NCBI GenBank assembly: GCA_038380435.1
Contig: JAWZYU010000020.1
Location: 46,966,307-47,030,306, forward strand
Origin: Ryuthela nishihirai
Taxonomy: Eukaryota; Arthropoda; Arachnida; Araneae; Heptathelidae
Reading direction: 5' to 3'
Length of the DNA: 64,000 nt
Shown: one piece after another, positions 33,524 to 45,661 of the stretch
How the letters are laid out: each line of letters starts with the position of its first letter
Numbering within the stretch: the stretch's first letter is position 1
The notes under the pieces: model-generated
What the model was told of the DNA's origin: nothing
The model's input: the letters and a program-made list of their open reading frames with translations, nothing else
The model's database searches: none
Position numbers and translations under genes: made by a program

Positions 33524-34456
33524 TGTGAATATTGGAAATGCCATTAATTTGTAGAATAAAATGTCGCTTGTGGCGAATACGGTATGGTGTTTTCTAAAGA
33601 AAATATAATGTTTCATTATCCGCCTGCAAGGTGCAAATCCGAACTAAAAAAGATTGGAAAAATGAAAATAGTAATATTTGATTAACACATAAATAATTCT
33701 ATAGTAACACAGGAAATAATATCCTGTACACACGAGACTCATGAATAGTTAGCTAAATAAAATTGAGTTCTATCTTGAGCGGGATTGGAACCCACGTCTC
33801 GTAAATGCATGCCTATCAGCAGCTAACTCTTACCTAAAGCATTTACGCTAAATGTGATAATAAATCTTCCCGAATTTTTTTTTCTCTCGTGGCGCCATCT
33901 ATGTCATGAACGGACAACCAAGTTGCCCTAATGGTGGCAAAATAACAGTCAGTCGCACTCCCCGCGTTATATAAATGTAATACTCAGTTCTACAAGTACA
34001 CTATTTCAGCTAACTATTTATAAACGAACTTTCCATTTAGCTCCTAAAACAAAAACAAAAAAGTTGCGTTTCTCCCTCGCTTGGGAATAAAGAGACAACT
34101 CATTCCTGTTAGAGTATTTCATTAAATGCTTACTATACTTGCTATTGTTGTGTGTTATATCTTACGTCTTGATTCTAGGTGATTAGAGTATGGATTTTTT
34201 CTTCTATAAACTCATTACTTAAAAATATAATTTTTGATATCTCATCGGAAAAAATGTGATTTTTTTAAAAATATTGTGTCCTTCTTTGCTGCTAGATGGC
34301 TGAAAATAGCTTTTTGAGGTGGCTGTTTACAGTGTAAAGTTACACCGTAATGTGGTGTTTCCTTGCATCTTATTTCTAGTGTAACGTTTCAGTTCTCCCA
34401 ATGTAACTTCACACTGAATTCTGGTATTACCTTACTCTGTTTCAGGTGTAACCTTA
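33524..34456. other. Unique AT-rich DNA, no gene seen
   Basis: A reverse-strand B-box-like phrase (GGATTGGAACCCACG) near 33783 suggests another old tRNA-derived relic. GGCGCCATCTATG at 33892 precedes TATATAAATG at about 33969. No coding frame. Confidence 0.4.
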
Positions 34457-34464
34457 CACTTGAA

Positions 34465-37400
34465 CAGTGGTTCTCAACCTTTTATGCTTCACGTACCCCC
34501 TGGAAATGTGTATGTAACTGGCGTACCCCTTGTATAGATAGATAAAACTATAGTTATAGTATAACAATGGGAATAAAATAAAACATATATATCAGTGGTT
34601 CTCAACCTTTTATGCTTCACGTACCCCCTGGAAATGTGTATGTAACTGGCGTACCCCTTGTATAGATAGATAAAACTATAGTTATAGTATAACAATGGGA
34701 ATAAAATAAAACATATATATCAGTGGTTCTCAACCTTTTATGCTTCACGTACCCCCTGGAAATGTGTATGTAACTGGCGTACCCCTTGTACAGATAGATA
34801 AAACTATGGTTATAATATAACAATGGGAATAAAATAAAACATATATATCAGTGGTTCTCAACCTTTTATGCTTCACGTACCCCCTGGAAATGTGTATGTA
34901 ACTGGCGTACCCCTTGTATAGATAGATAAAACTATAGTTATAGTATAACAATGGGAATAAAATAAAACATACATATCAGTGGTTCTCAACCTTTTATGCT
35001 TCACGTACCCCCTGGAAATGTGTATGTAACTGGCGTACCCCTTGTATAGATAGATAAAACTATAGTTAGAGTATAACAACGGGAATAAAATAAAACATAT
35101 ATATCAGTGGTTCTCAACCTTTTATGCTTCACGTACCCCCTGAAAATGTGTATGCAACTGGCGTACCCCTTGTATAGATAGATAAAACTATAGTTATAGT
35201 ATAACAATGGGAATAAAATAAAAGATATATATATCAGTAGTTCTCAACCTTTTATGCTTCACGTACCCGCTGGAAATGTGTATGCAACTGGCGTACCCCT
35301 TGTATAGATAGATAAAACTATAGTTATAGTGTAACAACGGGAATAAAATATATATATCAGTGGTTCTCAACCTTTTATGCTTCACGTACCCTCTGGAAAT
35401 GTGTATGTAACTAGCGTACCCCTTGTATAGATAGATAAAACTATAGTTATAGTATAACAACGGGAATAAAATAAAACATATATATCAGTGGTTCTCAACC
35501 TTTTACGCTTCACCTACCCCCTGGAAATGTGTATGCAACTGGCGTACCCCTTGTATAGATAGATAAAACTATAGTTATAGTGTAACAATGGGAATAAAAT
35601 AAAACATATATATCAGTGGTTCTCAACCTTTTATGCTTCACGTACCCCCTGGAAATGTGTATGTAACTGGCGTACCCCTTGTATAGATAGATCAAACTAT
35701 AGTTATAGTGTAACAATGGGAATAAAATAAAACATATATATCAGTGGTTCTCAACCTTTTACGCTTCACCTACCCCCTGGAAATGTGTATGCAACTGGCG
35801 TACCCCTTGTATAGATAGATAAAACTATAGTTATAGTATAACAATGGAAATAAAATAAAACATGTATATCAGTGGTTCTCAACCTTTTATGCTTCACGTA
35901 CCCCCTGGAAATGTGTATGTAACTGGCGTACCCCTTGTATAGATAGATCAAACTATAGTTATAGTGTAACAACGGGAATAAAATAAAACATATATATCAG
36001 TGGTTCTCAACCTTTTATGCTTCACGTACCCCCTGGAAATGTGTATGCAACTGGCGTACCCCTTGTATAGATAGATAAAACTATAGTTATAGTATAACAA
36101 TGGGAATAAAATAAAACATATATATCAGTGGTTCTCAACCTTTTATGCTTCACGTACCCGCTGGAAATGTGTATGTAACTGGCGTACCCCTTGTATAGAT
36201 AGATAAAACTATAGTTATAGTGTAACAATGGGAATAAAATAAAACATATATATCAGTGGTTCTCAACCATTTATGCTTCAAGTACCCCTGGAAATGTGTA
36301 TGCAACTAGCGTACCCCTTGTATAGATAGATAAAACTATAGTTATAGTGTAACAATGGGAATAAAATAAAACATATATATCAGTGGTTCTCAACCTTTTA
36401 TGCTTCACGTACCCCCTGGAAATGTGTATGCAACTAGCGTACCCCTTGTATAGATAGATAAAACTATAGTTAGAGTATAACAACGGGAATAAAATAAAAC
36501 ATATATATCAGTGGTTCTCAACCTTTCATGCTTCACGTACCCCCTGGAAATGTGTATGCAACTAGCGTACCCCTTGTATAGATAGATAAAACTATAGTTA
36601 TAGTATAACAATGGGAATAAAATAAAAGATATATATATCAGTAGTTCTCAACCTTTTATGCTTCACGTACCCGCTGGAAATGTGTATGCAACTGGCGTAC
36701 CCCTTGTATAGATAGATAAAACTATAGTTATAGTGTAACAACGGGAATAAAATATATATATCAGTGGTTCTCAACCTTTTATGCTTCACGTACCCTCTGG
36801 AAATGTGTATGTAACTAGCGTACCCCTTGTATAGATAGATAAAACTATAGTTATAATATAACAATGGGAATAAAATAAAACATATATATATATATCAGTG
36901 GTTCTCAACCTTTTATGCTTCACATACCCCTGGAAATGTGTATGTAACTGGCGTAACCCTTGTATAGATAGATAAAACTATAGTTATAGTGTAACAACGG
37001 GAATAAAATAAAACATATATATCAGTGGTTCTCAACCTTTTACGCTTCACGTACCCGCTGGAAATGTGTATGTAACTGGCGTACCCCTTGTATAGATAGA
37101 TAAAACTATAGTTATAGTGTAACAATGGGAATAAAATATATATATCAGTGGTTCTCAACCATTTATGCTTCAAGTACCCCTGGAAATGTGTATGCAACTA
37201 GCGTACCCCTTGTATAGATAGATAAAACTATAGTTATAGTGTAACAACGGGAATAAAATAAAACATATATATCAGTGGTTCTCAACCTTTTATGCTTCAC
37301 GTACCCCCTGGAAATGTGTATGTAACTGGCGTACCCCTTGTATAGATAGATAAAACTATAGTTATAGTATAACAATGGGAATAAAATAAAACATATATAT

Positions 37401-37912
37401 CAGTGGTTCTCAACCTTTTATGCTTCACGTACCCCCTGGAAATGTGTATGTAACTGGCGTACCCCTTGTATAGATAGATAAAACTATAGTTATAGTATAA
37501 CAATGGGAATAAAATAAAACATATATATCAGTGGTTCTCAACCTTTTATGCTTCACGTACCCCCTGGAAATGTGTATATAACTGGCGTACCCCTTGTATA
37601 GATAGATAAAACTATAGTTATAGTATAACAATGGGAATAAAATAAAACATATATATCAGTGGTTCTCAACCTTTTATGCTTCACGTACCCCCTGGAAATG
37701 TGTATGCAACTGGCGTACCCCTTGTATAGATAGATAAAACTATAGTTATAGTATAACAATGGGAATAAAATAAAACATATATATCAGTGGTTCTCAACCT
37801 TTTATGCTTCACGTACCCCCTGGAAATGTGTATGTAACTGGCGTACCCCTTGTATAGATAGATAAAACTAGATTTATAGTATAACAATGGGAATAAAATG
37901 AAACATATATAT
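34465..37912. repeat. 128-bp satellite derived from the hAT left end
   Basis: About 27 tandem copies, each starting with the terminal repeat CAGTGGTTCTCAACC and ending AAAACATATATAT. Each carries GTACCCC twice (ACGTACCCCC and GCGTACCCCT). The last copy runs straight into transposase DNA without a junction. Higher-order duplications are visible: the shortened unit at about 35335 recurs at about 36739 (1,404 bp, eleven units), and the CCATTTATGCTTCAAGTACC variant recurs at about 36267 and 37156 (889 bp, seven units). Recurrent 68-codon minus-strand frames are artefacts of the unit. Confidence 0.96.
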
Positions 37913-37934
37913 ATTAAATTCTGTATTCATAAAT

Positions 37935-38545
37935 TACATATATCGATAAACACAAAAAAATGACAAACCATTTAACAAATCTTAATAAATTATAAACAGT
38001 CCAGTGAAATGGTTGCGCTTGTTTACGCTTGCACAGTTCATCAATGGTTGGGGTTATCTTGCTAAGGTAGAGTCGCAAGTCATCTTCAACACCCAGCCTG
38101 TTCATATATTTGTTTTTCAAAGCAGTTAAAGATGAAAAACCGGTTTCACATAAAGAAGTTATTGTGAAAGGTAACAAATATTTGACTGCAATTCTTGACA
38201 AAGTCGGATATTCCTTCTCCATTCGAATCCAAAATCAAATCAATGACTTTTTGGGATGAATGCTTTTTAAACTATTGTCACAAGATATCTCAATCAACTC
38301 TTCTTTATTGGACAGTGGAAGCTTACATTTTTTCAAATCGAATGTGAAGCGGTCTCGAATCCATTCTTGCGTTTTATCAGGGGTTGGAAAATACTGCCTT
38401 ATAAGAGTTAAGGGTGCTTAAATGAACGATTATGTGTTGTCTGATGTCTTCAAAGTCTGCAATTGTTTGTTCATTTTCTTTAAGAAATGAATCTAGTCTC
38501 TGAAATTGGTCACAGCCCTTCTTTTTAATTCCGGTTTCCCAGAGA
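37935..38545 (-). pseudogene. hAT transposase remnant (C-terminal third)
   Basis: Two frames on the minus strand together cover the C-terminal region. The downstream one includes LPFTITSLCETGFSSLTALK and NKYMNRLGVEDDLRLYLSKI, the hAT dimerisation domain as found in ZBED5/FAM200-like domesticated relatives. The upstream one includes FLKENEQTIADFEDIRQH. A frameshift near 38385 and an in-frame stop near 38256 break it, and the BED zinc finger and catalytic core are absent. It cannot encode an active transposase. Confidence 0.9.
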
Positions 38546-38625
38546 GAATTTTTTTTTATCATGGCGACTTTGTTACTAGATCTAGCGACTTTTGAGCTCT
38601 CACGGCGTACTCCAAAAAATTTTAT

Positions 38626-38651
38626 TGCGTACCCCACGTTGAGAACCCCTA
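38626..38651 (-). repeat. hAT right terminal inverted repeat
   Basis: GCGTACCCCACGTTGAGAAC followed by CCCTA. Contains one copy of the GCGTACCCC motif that is also found in every 128-bp satellite unit. The only other GCGTAC in the right end is about 20 bases inward. Confidence 0.88.
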
Positions 38652-38688
38652 CATTAGAATATGGTGTTGTGTTACACCATAAAATTGT

Positions 38689-39310
38689 TTCCCCGCCCTG
38701 CCCACGGTCAGTAGGGAACACCGATGGGCTTGGAAAGGCCGCCGTCCGTCGGATGGGACGTTAAGCCGTGGCCCCGTGTGTGGGAGAGCCATACCCTGTG
38801 CACGTTAAAGAACACGCTGGATGGCCTTGACGGGAGGCTACCATCTGTCTCCCAACAACTGTTCCAGTGGGTCCTCTCCTCCAACCTTCTCTGAGCCTTC
38901 GGGGTCCATGTGACCTGGCCATTTAGCCCATGGTGTGCAAAAAAGTGCCGCTCAGAGGTAAAGCAACCCAACGTTAAAGAACACGCTGGATGGCCTTGAC
39001 GGGAGGCTACCATCTGTCTCCCAACAACTGTTCCAGTGGGTCCCCTCCCCCAACCTTCTCTGAGCCTTCGGGGTCCATGTGACCTGGCCATTTAGCCCAT
39101 GGTGTGCCAAAAATTGCCGCTCAGAGGTAAAACAACCCAACGTTAAAGAACACGCTGGATAGCCTTGACGGGAGGCTACCATCTGTCTCCCAACAACTGT
39201 TCCAGTGGGTCCTCTCCCCCAACCTTCTCTGAGCCTTCGGGGTCCATGTGACCTGGCCATTTAGCCCATGGTGTGCAAAAAAGTGCCGCTCAGAGGTAAA
39301 ACAACCCAAC
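38689..39310 (+). mobile_element. SINE1, headless, with three tandem tails
   Basis: Begins at CCCCGCCCTGCCC (no tRNA head), then body and tail, followed by two extra 3' segments starting near 38973 and 39142. Both joints read CCCAAC followed by GTTAAAGAACACGC. The exact target duplication CCATAAAATTGT is at 38677-38688 and 39310-39321, outside the compound (one shared base). A 5'-truncated multimer with a target duplication shows the multimer was formed at or before integration. Confidence 0.95.
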
Positions 39311-39321
39311 CATAAAATTGT

Positions 39322-39655
39322 GGTAACTTGCTGCCGCCATAAACTGGGCTCACCATACACCGTTTTTGTTTTAACTGTAAATCGTTTAAAATACCTAAAA
39401 GATTTGGCATTTTCCAACTTTTTCCACAGTTAGGCGTAGCTATTAGAGCCATTTGGAGAATAGGAACTTGTGAATCCTAATACTTCATCGATACCTATCC
39501 AAACCAAAAAGAATGTTTTTGCTATTTATCTCTAAAAAACTTAAATGGCTAGAAACGGACAGGCAGACGGACAAGAAGACGATAAAGTGAAAGCATTTGC
39601 TAGTTTTTCTGGAAACGAGACAAATACAGTTCGTTAACATGTATTCTTTTCCTGC
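39322..39655. other. Unique DNA, no gene seen
   Basis: No credible frame outside the SINE-derived ones. Confidence 0.4.
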
Positions 39656-39924
39656 CAATATTTCCGAAAAATTCCCCGCACTGCCATCGATAGTAGGGGA
39701 CACCGATGGGTTTGGAAAGGCCGCCGTCCGGATGGGACCTTAAGCCGTGGATCGGTGTGCGGGAAAGAGCCATACTCTATTGTCTTTAAAGAACACACTG
39801 GTTGACCTTGACGGGAGGCTACCACCCTTCCCCCAACCTTCTCTGATCACTTAGGATCCTTGTGACCTGACCATTTAGCCCATTTTGTACAAAAAAGGCC
39901 GCTCAGAGGTAAAACAACCCAACT
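39656..39924 (+). mobile_element. SINE1, 5'-truncated, diverged
   Basis: From AAATTCCCCGCACTGCC to the tail AAACAACCCAACTC with internal deletions, including the usual CAACAGCTGTTCC segment. Confidence 0.85.
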
Positions 39925-40068
39925 CTGACATTATTGCAACTTCGGCAAAAAGTCAATATCAAAAGACAAAAGAAAAAAAATTCCAGGAGTTAGAAAAGGA
40001 ATAAATATATTTAAATTTTACCTGAAATATGCATCCAGTTACAATAAGAAAATTATTCACTCCACGTT

Positions 40069-40377
40069 AGTGCGGCAGAGGTTGACTCAGTCAATAGGGC
40101 TCCAGGTTCGAGTCTCCACCGTGTTTGTCCTGAATTATTTTCCGCTAACCCATTTTGAAAAAGGGGGGCTTCAACAAATTGGCATTCATTGGATGAGATA
40201 TGATGACTCAGTGTGCTGCAGAAAAGCCATATCCTGTGCACTTTAAAGAATACACTGGATGACCTTAACAGGAGACTCCTACCTCTCCCCAAACTTCTCT
40301 TCTTGGGTCCTTGTGACCTGGTCGTTTAGCCCATTGCGTGCAAAAAGAGTTCCTCTCAAAGCACAAACAACCCAACC
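40069..40377 (+). mobile_element. SINE1, old full-length relic
   Basis: The head is still recognisable (GACTCAGTCAATAGG, GGTTCGAGTCTCC), but the anticodon arm is deleted and the body heavily changed. Tail AACAACCCAACC. Confidence 0.8.
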
Positions 40378-41386
40378 AATCCTTCTCACATCATCCGTCA
40401 CATCTAGATAATTGGGCTTCTCCAACCAATTCCTATCCATACCATACGAATATTACCGACTGTTCTAACGTGCACCCTCCCTTAAAAAAAGTCAAAATTA
40501 ATTCCTCATTTTATTAATTATTGTTACTGTAATTACACTTTCGCGTGTAAAAGTGACGTCAGATTACATCGCATGCTTTACAATTAATTCCGCCAATTTT
40601 CACGCTATTTTTCAGAAAAGAAACACCGTAAAAAAAAAAAAGTTTAATTTGATGAAAAAATAACTTTTGTTACTCGCGAAACTGTTCCATGATTCGAAAC
40701 ATGTCTTTGCTCTCAAAGTCTCATTTGGAGTCTCATCCTCGAGCTCCCTCCTCAACACGTTCCTCCCTGGGCTTTGTGTGCTCCTGATGGAGTCAGTCAA
40801 TATCTTATACCTTCCACTGCGAAGGAACAGAATGCAGAATTGTCAGTTGAATGTATTCCTCCCGCGAGTGCCTTCTTCAAAGTCTAAGAAATGTGCTTCT
40901 TCGATGATATTGATCCCTTAATAGCAAATGCCATTACCTGTGTCCCCTTGCTTGCAAATGTCAGCCAAGATTCCTCTTTCGTAAATCAATATTTCCAAAC
41001 TTAGACCATAAAGACAAATATTCGATCCGAAAAAAAATCATTTAATTGAACGATGTTACTACGCGGATATATCTCTGTCAACCACCACAACGGTTGTTTC
41101 GCACAGAGGAGGTTCTTTCCTTTTCTCTGAAAGGATGTATTATGGCCGCAAAAAACTTAATAATTCAAATGCAGGTTATTTAGCTATTAATATGCAAATT
41201 ATATATACGTGTGAATATCAGTTTTGAATCTAATTGCTGAACTAAATGTTATTGGTGTCCAAAAATAAATTTATAGTGTTTCCAACTTTTATTTGATCAT
41301 AATTTTCACATTCAATTAATACAATATCGCATACATAAACATTCAGTGGCTATTGTATTATGGCCATCCATTTAATAGGTGGCATC
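40378..41386. other. Unique DNA, no gene seen
   Basis: Short frames on both strands at 40612-40921 have no recognisable family. Confidence 0.4.
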
Positions 41387-41427
41387 GCAGCTGCTTGAGG
41401 GGGTATTTATTTATTTATTTATTTATT
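41387..41427 (+). mobile_element. SINE2 extreme 3' end fragment
   Basis: Only GCAGCTGCTTGAGGGGGTAT and a TTTA-repeat tail are present, a very short 5'-truncated insertion. Confidence 0.8.
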
Positions 41428-41439
41428 ATCCAAAGGTGA

Positions 41440-41824
41440 GGGGCGGGGGTGGCTCAGTCGGTAGCGCGCCAGGCTCGTAATCTGTAGTTCCCAGGTTCGA
41501 GTCCCAGCTGGGTCAGCGTTGAGATTTATCTCCGTAAAATTCCCCGCCCTGCCCACGGTCAGTAGGGGACACCGATGGGCTTGGAAAGGCCGCCGTCCAT
41601 CGGATGGGACGTTAAGCCGTGGCCCCGTGTGCGGGAGAGCCATACCCTGTGCACGTTAAAGAACACTCTGGATGGCCTTGACGGGAGGCTACCATCTGTC
41701 TCCCAACAGCTGTTCCAGTGGGTTCCCTCCCCCAACCTTCTCTGAGCCTTCGGGGTCCTTGTGACCTGGCCATTTAACCCATGGTATGCAAAAAAGTGTC
41801 GCTCAGAGGTAAAACAACCCAACA
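41440..41824 (+). mobile_element. SINE1, full length
   Basis: Intact A and B boxes and body. Target duplication CAAAGGTGA at 41431-41439 and 41825-41833. It inserted just beyond the SINE2 tail. Confidence 0.96.
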
Positions 41825-41868
41825 CAAAGGTGACCCCCATACCTGTGAGACCACCTTCGGATTTAATG

Positions 41869-42256
41869 AGTTGTTTTGTCTCTTAGCGACACTTTTTTTT
41901 TTTTGCACACAATAGGCTAAATGGCCAGGTCACAAGGACCCCCAAGGACTCAAAGAAGGTTAAGGGAACCGATTGAACAGACAATTCCACTTTTAGCAGA
42001 CAGATGGAAACCTCTCTTCAAGGTCATCCAGCGCTTTCTTTAACGTACATAGAGTATGGCTCTGCTACACACGGAAACACGGTTTTTACCTCTCATCCGA
42101 AGGAAGGCGGCCTTTACAAGTCCAGCGATGTCCAATATTGACCAAGGGCAGAGCGGGGAGTTTTGCGGAGATAAATCTCAACGCTGGTGCAGTTCGGACT
42201 CGAACCCTGGGAACTGCAGATTGCGAGACTGTCGCGCTGCCGACTGCGCAGCCCCT
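41869..42256 (-). mobile_element. SINE1, old copy
   Basis: All parts are present in reverse orientation but diverged (TGTCTCTTAGCGACAC tail, GGACTCGAACCCTGGG B box). Sequence AAGGACCCCCAAGGACTC in the tail resembles the other old relics at 9637 and 63611, hinting at an older subfamily. Confidence 0.85.
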
Positions 42257-42384
42257 CACATCCACTGCAACAATAAGAAAAGCAGTGATGTGAAAAATTG
42301 GCGAGTAGTTACTGAGAAAAAAAGGAAAGAGAGAAAGAAGAAATCAATACCGAAGACAATTTGAAGCATTTGGCTTTTGAGAGA

Positions 42385-42774
42385 GTTGGGTTGGGTTGTT
42401 TTACGTCTGAGCGGCACTTTTTTGCACACCATGGGCTAAATGGCCAGGTCACAAGGACTCCGAAGGCTCAGAGAAGGTTGGGGGAGGGGACCCACTGGAA
42501 CAGTTGTTGGTAGACAGATGGTAGCCTCCCTTGAAGACCATCCAGCGTGTTCTTTAACGTGCACAGGGTATGGCTCTCCCGCACACGGAGCCACGGCTTA
42601 ACGTCCCATCCGACGGATGGCGGCCTTTCCAAGCCCATCGGTGTCCCCTACTGACCGTGGGCAAGGCGGGGAATTTTGCTGAGATAAATCTCAACGCTGA
42701 CCCAGCTGGGACTCGAACCTGGGAACTACAGATTACGAGCCTTGCGCGCTACCGACTGAGCCACCCCCACCCCA
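42385..42774 (-). mobile_element. SINE1, full length
   Basis: Complete reverse-oriented copy with three CCCAA tail units and intact promoter boxes. Confidence 0.95.
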
Positions 42775-42873
42775 GAGGACTCAGGACAAGTGCAGCAATC
42801 GTTGAACGAAGAAGGCAACAAGCTCTGGGACGAGGGTACCTAACCCCCACACCAGGGCTCGAATGAACACGGC

Positions 42874-43264
42874 TTGGGTTGGTTGGGTTGTTTTACCTCT
42901 GAGCGGCACTTTTTTGCGCACCATGGGCTAAATGGCCAGGTCACATGGACCCCGAAGGCTCAGAGAAGGTTGGGGGAGAAGACCCACTGGAACAGCTGTT
43001 GGGAGACAGATGGTAGCCTCCCGTCAAGGCCATAACGCGTGTTCTTTAACGTGCACAGGGTATGGCTCTCCCGCACACGGAGCCACGGCTTAACGTCCCA
43101 TCCGACGGACGGCGGCCTTTCCAAGCCCATCGGTGTCCCCTACTGACCGTGGGCAAGGCGGGGAATTTTGCGGAGATAAATCTCAACGCTGAACCAGCTG
43201 GGACTCGAACCTGGGAACTACAGATTACGAGCCTGGCGCGCTACCGACTGAGCCACCTTCACCC
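42874..43264 (-). mobile_element. SINE1, full length
   Basis: Complete copy. Exact target duplication AATGAACACGGC at 42862-42873 and 43265-43276. Confidence 0.96.
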
Positions 43265-43410
43265 AATGAACACGGCATGCATGCTACTAAGTTTCCATAC
43301 ACCTCTGGAGGTATGTTCAGAAAAGCTGATTGTGAAGTCCCCATATTAAAGCTGATAACAGGGATCACTATTTTTTCAGTCCATCGAATTATCCATTCTG
43401 TAACATCGTA

Positions 43411-43917
43411 CAGTCGCTCAATCCGAACACTATGGTTGATTACAGAATTCAGAAAAAATATCTGGCAATGATTTGTTTTAGAAATTAGTGATCTGGCAAC
43501 CTTCGTGTCACGTGATTACAGAAATCAGGAAAAATATCTGGAGCGTGTACAGCAACTGTACACGCTCCAGTTACCGTTCACAGCAAACTGGAGCGTGTGC
43601 AGTTACTGCACACGTTTCAGTTTGCTGTGAACGGTAACTGCACACGCTCAATATTTCCGTGAGTGAGCCCACACGATCTAGTATCAAAATAATATGACCA
43701 CCTACAGTCGCTCAAAAAAGTATCCGAACACTATGGTTGATTACAGAATTCAGAAAAAAAATCTGGCAACGATTTTTTTTTCAGAAATTAGTGATCTGGT
43801 AACCTTCGTGTCACGTGAAGGTTGCCAGGTCACTAATTTCTAAAAAAAATCGTTGCCAGATATTTTTTCTGAATTCTGAAATCAACCATAGTGTTCGGAT
43901 TTTTTTTTGAGCGATTG
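43411..43917. mobile_element. Nested foldback element, copy 2
   Basis: Same architecture as copy 1 but inverted: an arm from CAGTCGCTCA, a spacer with two palindromic modules (43532-43569, and one around GTGCAGTTACTGCAC at 43596-43610), then an inner foldback at 43705-43917. TA flanks both the outer element (43409-43410, 43918-43919) and the left side of the inner foldback (43703-43704). The spacer has about 70 bp more than copy 1, an additional hairpin module. Confidence 0.88.
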
Positions 43918-43919
43918 TA

Positions 43920-45661
43920 TATAATTATTTATGTAATTCCATTACCTTAGCTATTAAATCAGTTGATTTATAGACTGCTTATTTATTTTGAAATCACATT
44001 CGATTAACTAATATTCAAATACAACATCTGTAACAATATATATTAGATATTTGAAAGTTCTTTAATTGCCTTCCTGCTTCTCTTACAATTAACTAGGTAA
44101 AGTCCAGTAGCTGAATCCCTCAAATAATAGTGGATACCAAGGCATTATTTTAAAAAAGACCCTACAGTACACGACAACTTGATTATTGTGGATTGGTTTA
44201 TCATCATTTGTTTACATTTCACAAACTGAACTGTTATTTGCATTTGTAACGACTCCCAATGTCCTATGGTCATTATTAAACGTTTTCAATTGCTAAGTTC
44301 CTACTGTTGATTAAAGCGTGCTTCTCCAAAACTACTCAGCCATTCTCTAAAATCTGAAAAGTTTTAAAATCACGCATCTCTCTGTCACCAAAGGTTTTAA
44401 GACTTTACTGCATATAAATTTACCCTCCTTTACATCATCTGTAACAACCAATCATTCATTCGCCGTTTTTCTCCACCTACTGCATCGAAATATTATTTCT
44501 TCCTCAAAGAGACTTTTCAGACACATTGTATGCGCCCATAGCAAGTGAGAGAAACCATTGTTAATAGCACTAAAGCAGCCTGATTTTAGCATCTGATCAT
44601 CGGCACAACCTCCCCTTTAACTCACCATTAGAGCTGGCGCGAAACTTCTTCTCACACCTCCTCTTCCATCTTGTCTTCTTCTTCTTCTTCGCCTCACTCC
44701 AAGACAAAGGAAAAGACAACAAAAACAACAACAACAGAAAATAAATCTCCAAGCAAACCAAGTAAGCCCTCTTACATCTTTCCCTTCAAACCTAAGGCAG
44801 AAGATGCGCTTCCTCGAGATGCTTCTTCACCTTCCCAGCATCTTCCACGAGCGACTTGTGACAAAGTTTCTGGGTAACAGGATTTAAAGCGATTGCTGCT
44901 AAAGCATTGTTTCCCTTTTTAATTTTTTATTTTCTCTCTCTTTCCACTCTCTTAATCTCTCACGCTGCAAATTTTTTCCCGAAAGGAAGAAATTTGCAAC
45001 AGGGAAACCAAGATGATCCAAGAATTTCAGTTTGCCCGAAGTCTCTTCGACGAACATCGCGTTAAGAGCCTCAGCAAATCTCGTTAATGTAAAGTTCGAC
45101 CATCACTTAAATCGCATTCGAATTAAGATCTTCTCGAATTTGGGTTAAACAGTTGCCGCTTTTCCTTGTTAAGCTGTGAGCGTTCTATCAAGAAATAAAA
45201 ACATAAATAATAATCTTTCTCTCTGCTTTTTTTTTTTAAAGTCCTTCTTCTCCCCCTAGTTGCATTTTTTTTTTCTTAGCCTTTTTTTACTTTGCGAATT
45301 TTGCGGGAGAAAAATCGTGATGCAGATGAAAACATTGCAAATGTCGTTTTAAATATTATCGTGATATTGCGAAAACACTCATGAACCCAGAGGGGGAGGG
45401 GGTAATCAAGTCCCCCTCCCAGACGAAATGGACTGGAATCAGTCTTTGATAAAAATCTATATTTTTTTTTTAAATGCTGAAGCTTCTAATCGATTTGAGA
45501 AAAACGGGAATAACATCAAAACAAACTAAAGGTTCGAACTGGGGCTGCTAAATAATGTTATTGAATCTTGGTATCACTGCATTAGAGCTCATGATATACA
45601 ATCCCCAACTGTGACAGAATTGAAATATATCTCCGCTAATTCTTACTCTGACAACACTTAT
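43920..45661. other. Unique DNA, no gene seen
   Basis: The frame at 44671-44877 is a low-complexity Ser/Lys/Thr product from CTTCTTCTTC-type sequence and is not credible. No promoter or RNA gene recognised. Confidence 0.4.

Larger units (their letters stand above)
34465..38651 (-). mobile_element. hAT transposon with a satellite-amplified terminus
   Basis: The left end starts CAGTGGTTCTCAACCTTTTA and the right end, read inwards on the minus strand, starts TAGGGGTTCTCAACGTGGGG, so the termini are inverted repeats of the type seen in hAT/Charlie-like elements. Flanking 8-mers CACTTGAA (34457-34464) and CATTAGAA (38652-38659) match at 6 of 8 bases, fitting an aged hAT target duplication. Inside are a transposase remnant on the minus strand and about 27 tandem copies of the left terminal 128 bp. 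The 5' two-thirds of the transposase gene is deleted. Confidence 0.88.

Noticed and set aside
34489..37887. Family of 68-residue secreted-looking peptides on the minus strand
   Set aside because: Each is the 128-bp hAT satellite unit read across two copies, with start and stop fixed by the repeat.
44671..44877. Ser/Lys-rich short gene
   Set aside because: Low-complexity translation of CTTCTTCTTC and AACAACAACA tracts.
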